Made by a program: the position numbers and the translations under genes
Shown: positions 44,344-55,008 of the stretch, piece by piece
How the letters are laid out: each line of letters begins with the position of its first letter
Numbering within the stretch: the stretch's first letter is position 1
Notes under the pieces: generated by a model
What the model was told of the DNA's origin: nothing
Seen by the model: the letters and a program-made list of their open reading frames with translations, nothing else
Databases searched by the model: none
Assembly: GCA_030411725.1 (NCBI GenBank)
Contig: MU839828.1
Location: 868,001 to 932,000 of the forward strand
Length of the DNA stretch: 64,000 nt
Reading direction: 5' to 3'
Origin: Echria macrotheca
Taxonomy: Eukaryota; Ascomycota; Sordariomycetes; Sordariales; Schizotheciaceae

Positions 44344-46359
44344 ATGGCAAGATTTCCATACAGCAGCCTGGGCGGCATTGAGTCGAGACTGGTGCGCGTT
44401 CTGGTTCTCGACCCCGCCACGTCGACCCACGCGCCCATCAAGTGTCGGCTCGTCACCGTGCCGCACTCTGCCCTCCCGAGATACGAGGCAGTGAGCTACA
44501 CCTGGGACAACCAGAAACGGACCCAGGCCATTCATTGCGATGGGGCCCGGCTGCCGGTCACGCCCAACGTCGAGTCGGCCATGCGCCACCTCCGTCGCAG
44601 CTATTTCCCTCGCAGGTTGTGGATCGATTCAGTATGCATCGACCAGGACAATCCCGCCGAGAAGATAGCCCAGCTGCCCAAGATGGATACCGTGTACCGG
44701 AGTGCCAAACGCGTCATCGTCTGGCTGGGCGAGGGAACCCCTGACACTGACCAAGCCATCTTCACCCTCAAGTGGACCTTACCCCTTTACCGGCTGGGAT
44801 TGAATCTGCCATTTTGTCGCTACATGGCCAAACACCTACTCGCGCGCTTTCGAACCGACTTCCAGAAACTTTTGGACCATACGGGCTCTGATGTGGCCCC
44901 CCTCAAGGAGAAAGGGTCCTCGCTGTATGGGTTGCACAAGTTAGTGCACCACAGTTGGTTCCGACGGATCTGGACGTTACAGGAGATATCAATGGCCAAG
45001 AATGCCACGGTTCAATGCGGCAGTCGAACGGTTCCGTGGAGTGCCTTTAGCAACATGCTGACTTTCGAAGGCACCTGGATGCAGACTCGCGTACCGTACC
45101 CCATCAAGGCAGACGGGGGCTACAACCCAGGATTAGCACTAAGGCAGGATGCCTTTGTCGCGAGGATACACCAAATTAACTGCTTACGGGAGTGGGTCCG
45201 CGATGTGACGTCCAAATCCGCCACTCGGCCTCCGATATCGTTCATGTTGAACCTCATTCTGACCGGGGTCAACCCCTGCTACGAATCTTCAGTGCCCGAG
45301 GACAAGTTCTATGGCCTCCTGGGCCTGCTTCGGCTGCTGGGTACGGATATGACTGCTCTTGAGCTTGCGAAGTCAGACCTCGACACGATTCACGGATACG
45401 TCTTTGCGACTATGGCGACCCAGTCGAATTCGCTGCGTATGTTGATTCACACGAACGGGGAGTCTTCACGTCCTGGCCTACCCAGCTGGCTTCCCAGTCA
45501 CTCGCCAGTACCATGGACGCCTGGGTTGGACGATGTTATCTTCAAGAAAGCTGCGACACCACATATGTCGTCTGCTGCTCCCAAGTTCTCTTTCGACAGC
45601 GACAACAGGATTCTTAAGCTCCGAGGCCAGTTCATCGACAAGATCACTGGTGTTACAACAACCCGTCCGGATGGGAAAGAAACAAGTAGTACTGGAACTA
45701 CGGACCTTGGATCCTTTCTTCAAGCCTGGCTCACGTTTGTTCGAGACCAAGTACGCCACCTGAACTTGAGCTACCACGACGAAGCCCTAGTGCTTTTCAA
45801 GCTCCTGGTCCACCGGCAAGTTTCAGAGTACTACGATTCAGCGGGTGTCATCGGACCCTACTACGCTTCAGGTGGACAAATCAAAGCAACGCCAAGCGTT
45901 ATCCCCTTCCGACTTCTACAGCACTTTGAAGCGTGGCTGGACAAGATGGATGCCGGCGTGGACAACGGAATAGAGAGAGCAGAGACACTCTTCGACAGCG
46001 CACAGCACTTTATATCAAGTGAACTGATCAATTCACGGTCAACGGCCGACGACGCCCGCGTTACCATTGGCTACCCCCGCGCCCTGGAGATCATTGGTCG
46101 ATGGGCTGAGGAGCAGACGCTGCGAAAAAGACTCTTTGCCACCCAGCGAGGCGCTGTGGGTATCGCGTGGAGATCTGTTCAGCCGGAGGACGATATTATC
46201 CTGGTCGACGGGCTTACTACGCCGCTTGTACTGAGACGTCTACGAACACACGATGATACGTCATATAGACTACTGGGGCCCTGCCACATGCCACAGCTTC
46301 CAGGGGCAAAGCTCTGGGACTTTCTACCTTTGGAAAGGAAGACCATTCGAATCGTGTAG
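44344..46359 (+). CDS. HET-domain protein
   Basis: Predicted 671-aa intronless protein. HET blocks: PRYEAVSYTWDNQKRTQAIH near residue 47, LWIDSVCIDQDNPAEKIAQL near 97, RVIVWLGEGTPDTDQAIF, HSWFRRIWTLQEISMAKNAT and EDKFYGLLGLLRLLG. The C-terminal region ends with the class-typical GIAWRSVQPEDDIILVDGLT and TPLVLRRL, then YRLLGPCHMPQL. It lies 437 bp downstream of DUF7580-like gene 1 on the same strand, so the PHD/DUF7580 pair and this HET gene form a compact group. Confidence 0.88.
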   Translation: MARFPYSSLGGIESRLVRVLVLDPATSTHAPIKCRLVTVPHSALPRYEAVSYTWDNQKRTQAIHCDGARLPVTPNVESAMRHLRRSYFPRRLWIDSVCIDQDNPAEKIAQLPKMDTVYRSAKRVIVWLGEGTPDTDQAIFTLKWTLPLYRLGLNLPFCRYMAKHLLARFRTDFQKLLDHTGSDVAPLKEKGSSLYGLHKLVHHSWFRRIWTLQEISMAKNATVQCGSRTVPWSAFSNMLTFEGTWMQTRVPYPIKADGGYNPGLALRQDAFVARIHQINCLREWVRDVTSKSATRPPISFMLNLILTGVNPCYESSVPEDKFYGLLGLLRLLGTDMTALELAKSDLDTIHGYVFATMATQSNSLRMLIHTNGESSRPGLPSWLPSHSPVPWTPGLDDVIFKKAATPHMSSAAPKFSFDSDNRILKLRGQFIDKITGVTTTRPDGKETSSTGTTDLGSFLQAWLTFVRDQVRHLNLSYHDEALVLFKLLVHRQVSEYYDSAGVIGPYYASGGQIKATPSVIPFRLLQHFEAWLDKMDAGVDNGIERAETLFDSAQHFISSELINSRSTADDARVTIGYPRALEIIGRWAEEQTLRKRLFATQRGAVGIAWRSVQPEDDIILVDGLTTPLVLRRLRTHDDTSYRLLGPCHMPQLPGAKLWDFLPLERKTIRIV

Positions 46360-46429
46360 CTTGGACCGCGAGAGCTAAGTCGTGTTGGTCCAAAACAGGT
46401 AGTGCCGCAACTTTCAAGCGCGTTTGGCA

Positions 46430-46615
46430 TCACGAGCGCACACCATTTTCGACGATCACTCCGGGGTATGCACCATCATCACCAGATTCCCTGTTGCCTC
46501 CTATCAGAAGCGCCACCGTACCAGCCACGAAGTCCAGTACGATGGGGCCGCACATCGCGACAGCCGCGATTTGCCCGAACTTCCACTGATTGTCAACATA
46601 CGACGTCCCGGACAC
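46430..46615 (-). pseudogene. Fragment of a fungal multi-TM protein C-terminus
   Basis: A minus-strand open stretch reads SYVDNQWKFGQIAAVAMCGP followed by IVLDFVAGTVALL. The DNxWxFGQ motif next to a last membrane helix is the usual C-terminal signature of a large fungal multi-TM family. Nothing upstream on the minus strand continues it (a stop is close by), so it appears to be a stranded fragment. Length alone would allow chance. Confidence 0.3.
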
Positions 46616-46679
46616 TTTGTGGTGAAGTTAAGACGGCCTCGGGCTTACGTCCCGGACTCAGCGACTTCATGCTGTCTGC

Positions 46680-47074
46680 CCCGGCAGCTGCAGCGGCACT
46701 ACCCAGTCGGACGTCAACGGCAAGATCAGCCGGTCCGAGATTATATCCTGCGGCTAGTACTGGATCCACAAGCATGTTCCGTACAACTTCGATGAGACGT
46801 AACCCAGGGAGTACGGGGCGCGGTATTGTACCGACTGTTCGGGTTTCGTCTCGATGGCGCTGCATACGAGTCCGCCTGGCTACTCGACGGTTACGCTGAT
46901 TACTGTCGCCAAGAAGATTGACTGGGCGGATTTGCAGCCTGGCGACTTTGTAGGGACCCTTGGGGAGGAGACTGGCGGGGATAATGGGCATGTTACGCTG
47001 TTCACTCGTGGGTTGGGTCTGGGAAGGCGAGACATAAGTCGATCGAGTGGCGTATGGGTGTGTATCCTATGAGG
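46680..47074 (+). pseudogene. NlpC/P60-like peptidase pseudogene
   Basis: The plus frame reads SGTTQSDVNGKISRSEIISC, then after a TAG, YWIHKHVPYNFDET, then after a TAA, EYGARYCTDCSGFVSMALHT followed by DWADLQPGDFVGTLGEETGG and DNGHVTLFTRGL. DCSGFVSM (nucleophile Cys) and NGHVTLF (His) are the NlpC/P60 catalytic motifs of cell-wall peptidases. Two in-frame stops interrupt it. Both would be Gln codons with a single C-to-T change (CAG to TAG, CAA to TAA), the CpA-to-TpA pattern of RIP. No signal peptide exon was found upstream. The product, if ever made, would be secreted. Confidence 0.6.
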
Positions 47075-48217
47075 GGGATACTCAGTGGAAGGATGATGGG
47101 GCTGTGACCATGCCGTGCAAGTATATTCGTGTGGTTTAATTCTGTCCCGTAGGGGCCTCCTCCTCTAGTGTACTTATGTAGGATACTTCTGGTGAGCAGT
47201 CAATTCCCAAACATAGGTAGTTTTGGTTTTGCAGGGCCATATGCGGTGATGAGTCTACCTAGGTAGTTTAGCGATCTGATGCTGCGCGGACTCTTAAGCC
47301 GAGGTAGTGTTAGACGAAGATCAGATGGAAGATGGAAGCCTAGAAGGGCCAAAATTCTTTAGCATTATGTCATCCCGTAAACCGTATAGGCCTGTGTTAA
47401 TGGGGGGATATCAGTGATATGAGGCGCCAAAACGGTCATGCGCGTCCATGCCCGTTGAGCAGGCGAACCGCATCCCAAAAAGGGGTTCCGAGCCGGGAAA
47501 ATGACCCACGATGCCACTGAACGTTACCTAAGAGTCAGCAACCTGCATCCTCGGCAGTCAGGGTCCTCACTGTCAGACTTATCGCCAATACGATTGAGGC
47601 CGATTACTAGATGCAGGTCTCTTTCTGAATGAAAGGCAAATCTAACGCAGTTGGCTCCCGAACCGACCTGGCTCCTGTCGGAGGTCTATGCGGATCTTTC
47701 GTCCGCCGCATCGGCGAGTGAGCCGTGCGGGGAGAGTCGGCCCGGAGGTGGACCGGGAGCTCCTGCTAGAGGGCGCCGGAGATAAGGGTCATTGGGACCA
47801 CGGAAGTTCCGACGCCACCTCGCCTTACTCACCCCCTCGCCGTCGGCAATATGGCCATTCGTGATGAGGGGCCAACCGGGTCCCGTTTTCCAGCCCGATA
47901 AATCTGGGAAGGAAGTCGTCTAATGTCTGACTAAAAAGTGGCGTGCAGCATGGGACGAAATACACCTGCTCAACACAGCGTAGCATCGTGGAAAGCCCTT
48001 GTCCAACTTGCCCCTCGTATGTGGGACGTCAGACACGCGCCTGCTACTTTGAACACTATATATCTGGGAATGATCGTCGCTGGCCGCGACCGGCCTCGGT
48101 TGAGAAATGGGCCAATCTGCAAAATCTCCCCGCCATCTGGCATAGTGAATCTCTCTCATCATCTCCCACGAGTTACCTTGCATTTGCATCGGGAATCTTG
48201 CACTCGCATTTTGTAAC
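47075..48217. other. Intergenic, no gene recognised
   Basis: About 1.1 kb with repeated ACCTA/TAGGT motifs at about 47160-47310, otherwise featureless. It probably holds the MFS promoter at its right end. Confidence 0.4.
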
Positions 48218-49932
48218 ATGTTTGGTAAACGGTCCTGTGAGTTTCTTGCACAACTGTCAACAGCTGAACAGCACTCACAATTGCAGCCCCGAAAGGGAAT
48301 CCGCCGGACGGTGATGGAGGCGCCAAGTTGCAGAGCGACAACGGCGAGTCGGGGATAGCATACGACGAGCTGCACGTACCATGCCCGCCGCACACGACCG
48401 AGAATCGACTCAAGGCCCGGATCGACCTCCACATCCTGCCCTTCATCAGCATCCTCTATCTGCTTGCCTTCCTCGACCGTGTCAACATTGGCAATGCGAG
48501 GTCCTTCAGCCTCCAGCAGGACCTGGGCCTCGACCCGCTGGGTACGCAGTACAACACAGCGCTGACCATCTTCTTCGTGCCGTACATCATCTTCGATATC
48601 CCATCCAACATCTTCCTGCGCCGCTTTTCGCCCAGGATATGGCTTTCCATCTGTTGCATGGGGTTTGGCGTTGTGACGACGCTGCAGGGTTTAACGCAGA
48701 ACTACAGTGGCATTCTGGCTACGCGCTTCTTCCTCGGCATCTTTGAGTGCGGCATGTTCCCCGGGTGCTTCTACCTGATGAGCATGTGGTACAAGCGATA
48801 CGAGGCGCAGAAGCGGTACACGCTGTTCTTCTCATCGACGTCCCTTGCTGGCGCCTTTGGTGGTCTCCTCGCTTCGGCCATCGGCAAAAGTATGTTCCCG
48901 TTCTCGGCTCTGTTTTCCTCGGATAATTGCTAACGGAAACAAGTGGACGGTATCCGTGGCTACCATGGCTGGCGGTGGATTTTCATTCTCGAAGGCATCT
49001 TGACCGTCCTTGTCGGCGTTATCTTCCTGTTCACGTTCCCGTCCTTCCCCGAGGAAGCGACATGGCTTACCGACGACGAGCGAGCGTACGTCAAGGCACG
49101 ACTCGAAGCCGACCAGGGCCGCAACGGGGCTGAGCGGGCAATCACGTTCCGTGATATCATCACGGTACTGAAGGATTACAAGGTCTGGCTTGGCGCATTC
49201 ATGTACTTCGGTCTGATCGTACCTGCATACGGATATGCATACTTCTCGACGACGATCATTCAAACCTACCACTTCAGCCCTATCCAAACTCAGCTTCGGT
49301 CTGTCCCCCCATGGGCTGCCGCGTTTGTTTTCGGCATGTTGGTCGCGACATTGAGCGACTGGATGAGACACCGATTCCTGTTTGCCCTGATCCCAATCTT
49401 CGTCTCGATGGCCGGCCTCGGCATCTTGATCAATGTGCACAATAACTTGAACCTCGAATATGGCGCACTCTTCCTGGTCGCCATGGGTACCTACTCGGCC
49501 ATGCCGGTGGTGTTGTGCTGGTTTAACATGAACCTCGGGGGGCACCACCGCCGCGCCATCGGTGTTGGGTGGCAGATAGGTACATTTTGAGTATCTCCGT
49601 TGATGTGAACACCCGCTTATGAGTATTCAATTCGCAGGTTTCGGCAACATTGGTGGAATTATTTCGACCTACGCCTTCCTCGCGACTGACGCGCCGTTCT
49701 ACCGAAAGGGTTACATTATCTGTCTTGCCTTTGTCAGCTTTACAGCTGCGTCCGTCATTGCCTACGCCGCGGCTATCACATGGGAGAATCGGAGGAAGGA
49801 CAAGGCCGTCCGGAATGTTGGGCTTACCGAATACGAAAAGACCGAACTTGGAGTGAGTCGCAGTATTCCCTGACACTTGTGCTATGCTGACCAGAATAGG
49901 ACTTGAATCCCGAGTTCCGCTATATGCTTTAG
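48218..49932 (+). CDS. MFS transporter, anion:cation symporter (Dal5/Tna1-like) family
   Basis: Predicted 501-aa 12-TM carrier. Exons are 48218-48236, 48287-48889, 48944-49579, 49638-49852 and 49900-49932; all four introns (47-58 bp) restore frame. The first exon is only 19 nt (MFGKRS) and the last 33 nt (DLNPEFRYML). The family signature LAFLDRVNIGNARSFSLQQD sits in and after TM1, followed by IFFVPYIIFDIPSNIFLRRF and TRFFLGIFECGMFPGCFYLM. HGWRWIFILEGILTVLVGVI starts the second bundle of the N-half. This is the allantoate/nicotinate permease-like branch, which moves organic anions with protons across the plasma membrane. The substrate cannot be read from the sequence. Confidence 0.88.
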
Positions 49933-50498
49933 ATTTACCTCCAGCCATACAGAGGGGCTAGAAAGTGGTTCTGGTCATCTGTTGAAACTGTGCCGATTGT
50001 TGCATGGATTGGCCAGAAGGGTCGGCCCGAGTCCACGTCGGGGGATTGTGGAAGAAAAGGGAAACGGAGGACTCTCAGTGTGGATATTACCCCTAGTCTA
50101 GGTAAACGGGAAAATAATAATGCGGCAAAGATAGGTAGACTCTATCTCGTCTATGTGTACCTATAAACCATACACACACCATTTGGCAGATACCGTCCTT
50201 ACCAGCAAACCAGCAAGTACCGGCCAAGTTCCATTTATTACGTTTCTTATTTTCCGGTAACAGCTTTCTCAACGGCTCGCGGGGGTTACACAAACCCAGC
50301 TCCTCGTCCGTCTTTATTGGTCTGCTCTGGCAGTTTAGGTTGACGTCAAGGAGGGATGACGTCATCGCAACCCAGAAGACTCTCTCATCCCCAACTTTGC
50401 GCCCAACCCAACCATCCTCAATCCTTAACAATGAACAATCACCTCTGAAAAGATTCTCTAGAGAGTACTACACCACCAAAGTCCCTCAGGCGATAAAA
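49933..50498. other. Intergenic
   Basis: The MFS 3' flank, then the upstream region of the small gene. No gene seen. Confidence 0.4.
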
Positions 50499-50834
50499 AT
50501 GCCGTTCTCCTTCTCCTTCTCAAGCACGACCTCCGCCGCCGTCGTGGGATCGGCGACGGTCAACGGCCACGGACCAACAAAAGGGTGGGCCTACAAGCGC
50601 GAGAGCTACGCCAACAACGAGGGCTCGGGCGTGCGCACGACTAAGCAGAAGCTGGGCCAGGCGCCGGTGACCAAGACGAAGATGTACGACGCGCAGGGGC
50701 GGCCGTTGGTTATTGAGGATAGTCGGCGGTCTGGGCAGGGACGGGTTGAGGATACCGTTGGGGAGGGGAGGAGGATTGAGGATGTTACGGATTATGAGGA
50801 GGAAGGGGAGGTGGAGGGGAAGAATGCGAAGTGA
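50499..50834 (+). CDS. Small conserved fungal protein
   Basis: Predicted 111-aa intronless polar protein. A Ser/Thr-rich start (MPFSFSFSSTTSAAVVGSAT) leads to GSGVRTTKQKLGQAPVTKTK and MYDAQGRPLVI, a pattern I recall from short uncharacterised proteins across Pezizomycotina. The C-terminus is acidic. No signal peptide or membrane segment. It may be an intrinsically disordered stress or conidiation-type protein, but that is a guess. Confidence 0.6.
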   Translation: MPFSFSFSSTTSAAVVGSATVNGHGPTKGWAYKRESYANNEGSGVRTTKQKLGQAPVTKTKMYDAQGRPLVIEDSRRSGQGRVEDTVGEGRRIEDVTDYEEEGEVEGKNAK

Positions 50835-51158
50835 GGAGTGAGAGGGCGGTGGGTGAGGAGAGGGGGTTGGGTGTGTTCTGTGGGATGGAATTTGGGCATG
50901 GAATGTTGTTTTCCGAAGTGCGTGCCGTTAGAATGTAAGGGGGGAACTTGAGGCGAGGGGGATGCAAATCTTGGGGAGACTGTCGGTTATGGGAGACGAA
51001 TATCTTGAAAGAGCGTGGTAGGTAGAGGACTGGTATATGTCCAAGAAGCCCTGCGGTACAACCGCAATAAGCAGGTAGCGTGAATAAGAGTTTCAATTGC
51101 TAGCTATCCGTAGGTAATACAAACCTAATGTGGATGCTGATTATACTAGAGAAGGTCT
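50835..51158. other. Convergent 3' region
   Basis: Purine-rich (GGAGG) sequence between two convergent genes. No gene seen. Confidence 0.4.
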
Positions 51159-52937
51159 TTAACGGTTCTCGGTAGGTCTCTCCATCGGTGTCTGCGTCGG
51201 CCCCTCCGCCGGTCTTTCCGTGGGTCGACTAAACCTCCACAGACGTGAATACTCCCGTGGTTCTGAATCCGAGGGTCTTGAAAAGTTGGATAAAAACCCA
51301 CGGTACACCGTATCCACACTCTGCTGAACGCTCTGCTTGATCCTGAAGTCGCGCACTCTCTTCGTGTTCACCTCGATGCTCTTTTCCAGCGCAGAGGTGA
51401 GGCCGACAATCGTGTCGTCCATCTTCACAAGTCGGTTCTTGAAGTCCTCGCGCCGCTTCTTCCCATCGACGTAGTTTCCGAAGACTTGCCAGGCGAACGC
51501 AAACGAGGTGAAGACGGCGACCAGAAGCGCGAGCATCTGGCCGCTGCTGTCGGCCAGGCCGGAACCGAGATCGACGCGGTTGAGTGAGATGGTTCGCTCG
51601 ATGAAGTAGATGGGCAGGAAGCCGTTGATGACGACCAGCCAGACTATGAGGATGCCCCTTCTTCCCCATAGTTGTTGCGTGAGGCGACTCTTGCCCAGTT
51701 TGTCCACAGTGTTCTTGATTTGAGTTTGTCGTTTTTTCAGCTTCTGGAGCTTGGGCCCGTCTTCCTGGACCTTGCCTTCTGCTTTTCTGGCATGTTTCTC
51801 CTCAATCTTGAGCTGTTCTGTAGTTTTTGCCTTCCTTGCCTCAGCTTCGGCTTTCTTCTGTCTTCTCTCCTCTTCTTTTTCCTTTTGGAGTTCTGCTCTC
51901 AGCGCGCGATGTTCAGCTTCCGCTTTCATGATCTTCTGGTCCATCTTCTTGTTGAGCTCTTCAAGAGCTGCAGCACGATAACTGCGAGTGCTGCTTCCCC
52001 CGAGGATGAACAAAACGGCGATGACAAAGCAGAAGAGCGATCCGATAACGCCTATAACTGCCTGTGCCTTGAGCCAGCGCTGCCAGTGAATATTGTACAT
52101 GTCGAAGGTGCCGAAAAACACGAACGGTACCGGACAGCCTGCTCTGTGGCCGGAATCCATGTGGGTGAAGTAAAGCCACGGCTGCATCAGGGACAAGATG
52201 CCGTACAGGAGGTAGCTGAAGCCAAAGCTGATTGGTCCGGTGAGAAACATGCGGTGTCTCTCGAACGCGTACTCTTCGATAAAAGCTTGTTTTCTCTCGG
52301 CCCGCGTGATGATAGAGTTTCGTTCAATATCGTGATCCTGTGAGTCCTCTGTAGTATTACCGCCCTGGTCTCGAGTGCTCTCAGCACCACCTTCGGCCAT
52401 GGGATGATCCGGACGCGTCCCTGCGGGGATGATGTTGTCATCGCCCGAATTGTTGTTGCTACCGCTTTCCCGCTGATCGGGTTCGTTTCCAGGTTCCTGC
52501 TGCGCCTTGCTTATTGCTTCATCATCATCGTCGTTGTCGTCGTCGTCGTCCTCAGACGCAAGGCGGAAAAGCGACGCCGAACCAGACACAATGGCAAGGC
52601 CGGTCACAAGGTACCATTCGAAAATGGCAAAACTTCCCTGCTGCACATTCCGAGCTAGGATTATGAGGAGTGTGGCCAGCAGGATGTTGAAACTGAGCCG
52701 AGGGGTCTTGAGCTCGTCGTAGAGGCCGAAAACGATGGCAATGAGACAGGTACCGAATGAGACATAGAAGGCGATGCGAACACCAAGGCCGTACAGATCC
52801 GGGTCCCCGATCAAGGAACAGGGGCTGACGGATGACGCGATGACCAGGCTGGTGTTGTCGGGGACGTATTGTGTCGCTGCAAGGGAGCGTTGAGCACCCA
52901 GAGCGACGGCAATGACTACCGACAGGAAGGAGTCCAT
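51159..52937 (-). CDS. Multi-TM protein with long coiled coil, unknown function
   Basis: Predicted 592-aa intronless protein. An N-terminal hydrophobic segment (MDSFLSVVIAVALGAQRSLA) looks like a signal peptide. Membrane helices follow (IAFYVSFGTCLIAIVFGLY, FNILLATLLIILARN, FAIFEWYLVTGLAIVSG), then an acidic disordered stretch with nine Asp, two more helices (SFGFSYLLYGILSLMQ, AQAVIGVIGSLFCFVIAVLF), a Lys/Glu-rich coiled coil of about 100 residues (KIMKAEAEHRALRAELQKEK and onward), two further helices, and a Pro/Arg-rich tail. I do not recognise a named family. The start at 52937 is chosen over 53069 because it yields the signal-like N-terminus. Confidence 0.72.
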   Translation of the reverse strand: MDSFLSVVIAVALGAQRSLAATQYVPDNTSLVIASSVSPCSLIGDPDLYGLGVRIAFYVSFGTCLIAIVFGLYDELKTPRLSFNILLATLLIILARNVQQGSFAIFEWYLVTGLAIVSGSASLFRLASEDDDDDNDDDDEAISKAQQEPGNEPDQRESGSNNNSGDDNIIPAGTRPDHPMAEGGAESTRDQGGNTTEDSQDHDIERNSIITRAERKQAFIEEYAFERHRMFLTGPISFGFSYLLYGILSLMQPWLYFTHMDSGHRAGCPVPFVFFGTFDMYNIHWQRWLKAQAVIGVIGSLFCFVIAVLFILGGSSTRSYRAAALEELNKKMDQKIMKAEAEHRALRAELQKEKEEERRQKKAEAEARKAKTTEQLKIEEKHARKAEGKVQEDGPKLQKLKKRQTQIKNTVDKLGKSRLTQQLWGRRGILIVWLVVINGFLPIYFIERTISLNRVDLGSGLADSSGQMLALLVAVFTSFAFAWQVFGNYVDGKKRREDFKNRLVKMDDTIVGLTSALEKSIEVNTKRVRDFRIKQSVQQSVDTVYRGFLSNFSRPSDSEPREYSRLWRFSRPTERPAEGPTQTPMERPTENR

Positions 52938-53869
52938 CTCGAGAGGGATTTGGGGTACGATATAGGTAGTTCTCGGTCGAGTATCGTCGACGAAGACTTT
53001 CTCTACCACAAGGTGCAGTGCCTCGCAGTTAAGGCCAAGAGCAAGTGGGAAACCCTTATTAGATTTCACGCAGGGGATAAATAATTCAGTTTCTTACCAA
53101 CTCATTAAGCAAACGCAGTCATGCCTTGCACTCGCAAGAAATTTCCGTCTCGGGATTAACTACTATCCGAATCCAGTGGAAGCGTGGAGAGAAAGGGCGG
53201 CTTGCGATCGACGATCGACGATCGACACTCGCTATCCTCAGCTGTGAGATATCATTGGTAGGTCGACACACTTGAAATATCGTATCGGCTGGAGCTGAAG
53301 ATGAAATTGGGGCTCGAGAGTGACTCCAAATCCCGCTCGAATGATCTGACGGTCTCATGATGGATGGTTGCTGAAGAGGGGGTTTGTAGACGAATGAGGA
53401 AGTGTGGCGTTCACCTGAACAACCCTTTCAACCCAACAACGCCCCCAAAATAATTGCCTGCTTCCCTTGACGGAGATGATGTCAGGCTGTGGCTTTTAAT
53501 GCATACATAAATTGTCTTGGCATCACCCTCTTCACCGGGCATCGGATGATGGGGCTGATCCATAAGGTGCTGTGTGTCAGAGAGAATGGAGGGTGGGCTT
53601 GCTGTTCGTCACCGACCACGGAAGAATGGATATCAGTCGACAGTCTCAGCCATGCATGGGTTTCGCAGAATGTCATCGCTCAGCCGAAAGTGCTATGGTA
53701 GATGCAACCTTTACCCTCCCACGTGCTATCTCAAGAACCAGCTCAGGATCCCGTCCCATAACCCCCAAGTGACCCAACTTTCTCCCCAGCAGCCCCAAGA
53801 ACTCCCCTCGTCACCTGGAGGGAAAAAGAAGCACCGCCTCACGTTCGACCCCAGTGTCCACACTTCACC
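52938..53869. other. Intergenic divergent region
   Basis: Upstream of both the multi-TM gene (minus) and the GPI-protein gene (plus). It includes three tandem copies of gatcgac at about 53206-53226. No gene seen. Confidence 0.4.
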
Positions 53870-54629
53870 ATGTATCTCATCATCTTCTTCATCCTACTTC
53901 TTCCACGCCACGTCTCTGCGGAGCCTGAGTTATTCCAATGCCTGTCCATTGGGGATTCCAGAAGTCCACTGAAACGCCAGGTTGGTTATAACCCAGAGTA
54001 CAAGAGCTGCGGCACCGGTCACGATTGTTCTTCATGCGGGGATGGCTTTGAGCAGTGCCCGGCACCGGGTGAAGCGGCTCTTTTCTGCTACAGCCCTATA
54101 GCCAGGCAAAAATGCTGTCCAAACGGGCAAGGAAGTAAGTTCAACCACAGATTGCCCCTCCTGATCCTGAATCAACTATGGAGTCGAAGCTTATGATAGC
54201 GTAGAGGCTTGTGATAGCGGCTTCTACTGTGCTGTTGATGGCGCGAAACACACGTGGTGCTGCCCAGAGGTATCGAGCATCTTGTTCTTCAACTCTCGCT
54301 TGAACTGCAATGTCTGACCATTGGTCCCATTTTCCGTTTAGAATCTCAACTTGGCCCAATGCGCGACACTTCAGAACGTGCCGGAGCTTCAATCAGCCGT
54401 CGCACCGCCAACCTCGCAGCCTCCGGCGACTAAATCTCTCAGTGTCACAGTCACCGTGACAGTTAACAACATCGTGACCATTACCTCGAGTCCGGTCCCA
54501 GCGAATTCATCCTGGTCGCACCATAATATGACCACTTCGACAAGCAGCTTTATTGTAACGGCAGACGCCGGGAGGACTGTGTCTCTATTCCCTGTCCTAA
54601 TTGTTGTATTTCTTGTGGCATCCCTGTAA
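53870..54629 (+). CDS. Cysteine-rich, probably GPI-anchored surface protein
   Basis: Predicted 205-aa protein. Exons are 53870-54134, 54205-54269 and 54342-54629. The introns are 70 bp (GTAAGT...TAG) and 72 bp (GTATCG...TAG). Signal peptide MYLIIFFILLLPRHVSA. The cysteine-rich core (CGTGHDCSSCGDGFEQC, LFCYSPIARQKCCPNGQG, then KACDSGFYCAVDGAKHTWCC) has a granulin-like spacing. A Thr/Ser/Pro-rich stalk follows and the extreme C-terminus is hydrophobic (TVSLFPVLIVVFLVASL), as in GPI-anchor signals. Similar proteins are common on fungal surfaces; function unknown. Confidence 0.72.
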
Positions 54630-55008
54630 GGTATAATTTGGTCTAACGTCGAACATAATAAGAAGATCCGATGAGCAGAAAGATATCAGTAAATGTGATA
54701 ATTATAGGTGGTGGTCCCTTTTAGGTGGTGAAGTACCGTTGTCTGTCCCCACGCCGTTAAAGTAGAAGGGGGAGACTGAGACAACGAGAACGCAAATCCG
54801 GACTGTCTGTCCTAGGGAGACAAATGTCTTGAAATAAAGGGGCAGTATAGCTATTTGGACGACGAATATACGACAGTAAATATACGCGTGGCACTCCACC
54901 CCTGGCCCAGACTTAGGTGGTCGGGCCGCATAAGATCGGTACTAGTAGGTGTGCTGACATGTGAGAGCCCGTCCAGGAGCCTGTGGTACCGCTGCGAGGG
55001 GGAGAGTG
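54630..55008. other. Convergent 3' region
   Basis: AT-richer sequence between the GPI-protein and NLR 3' ends. No gene seen. Confidence 0.4.

Noticed and set aside
48832..49548. 238-codon minus-strand open frame over the MFS gene
   Set aside because: Antisense shadow; the plus strand carries clear transporter motifs and introns.
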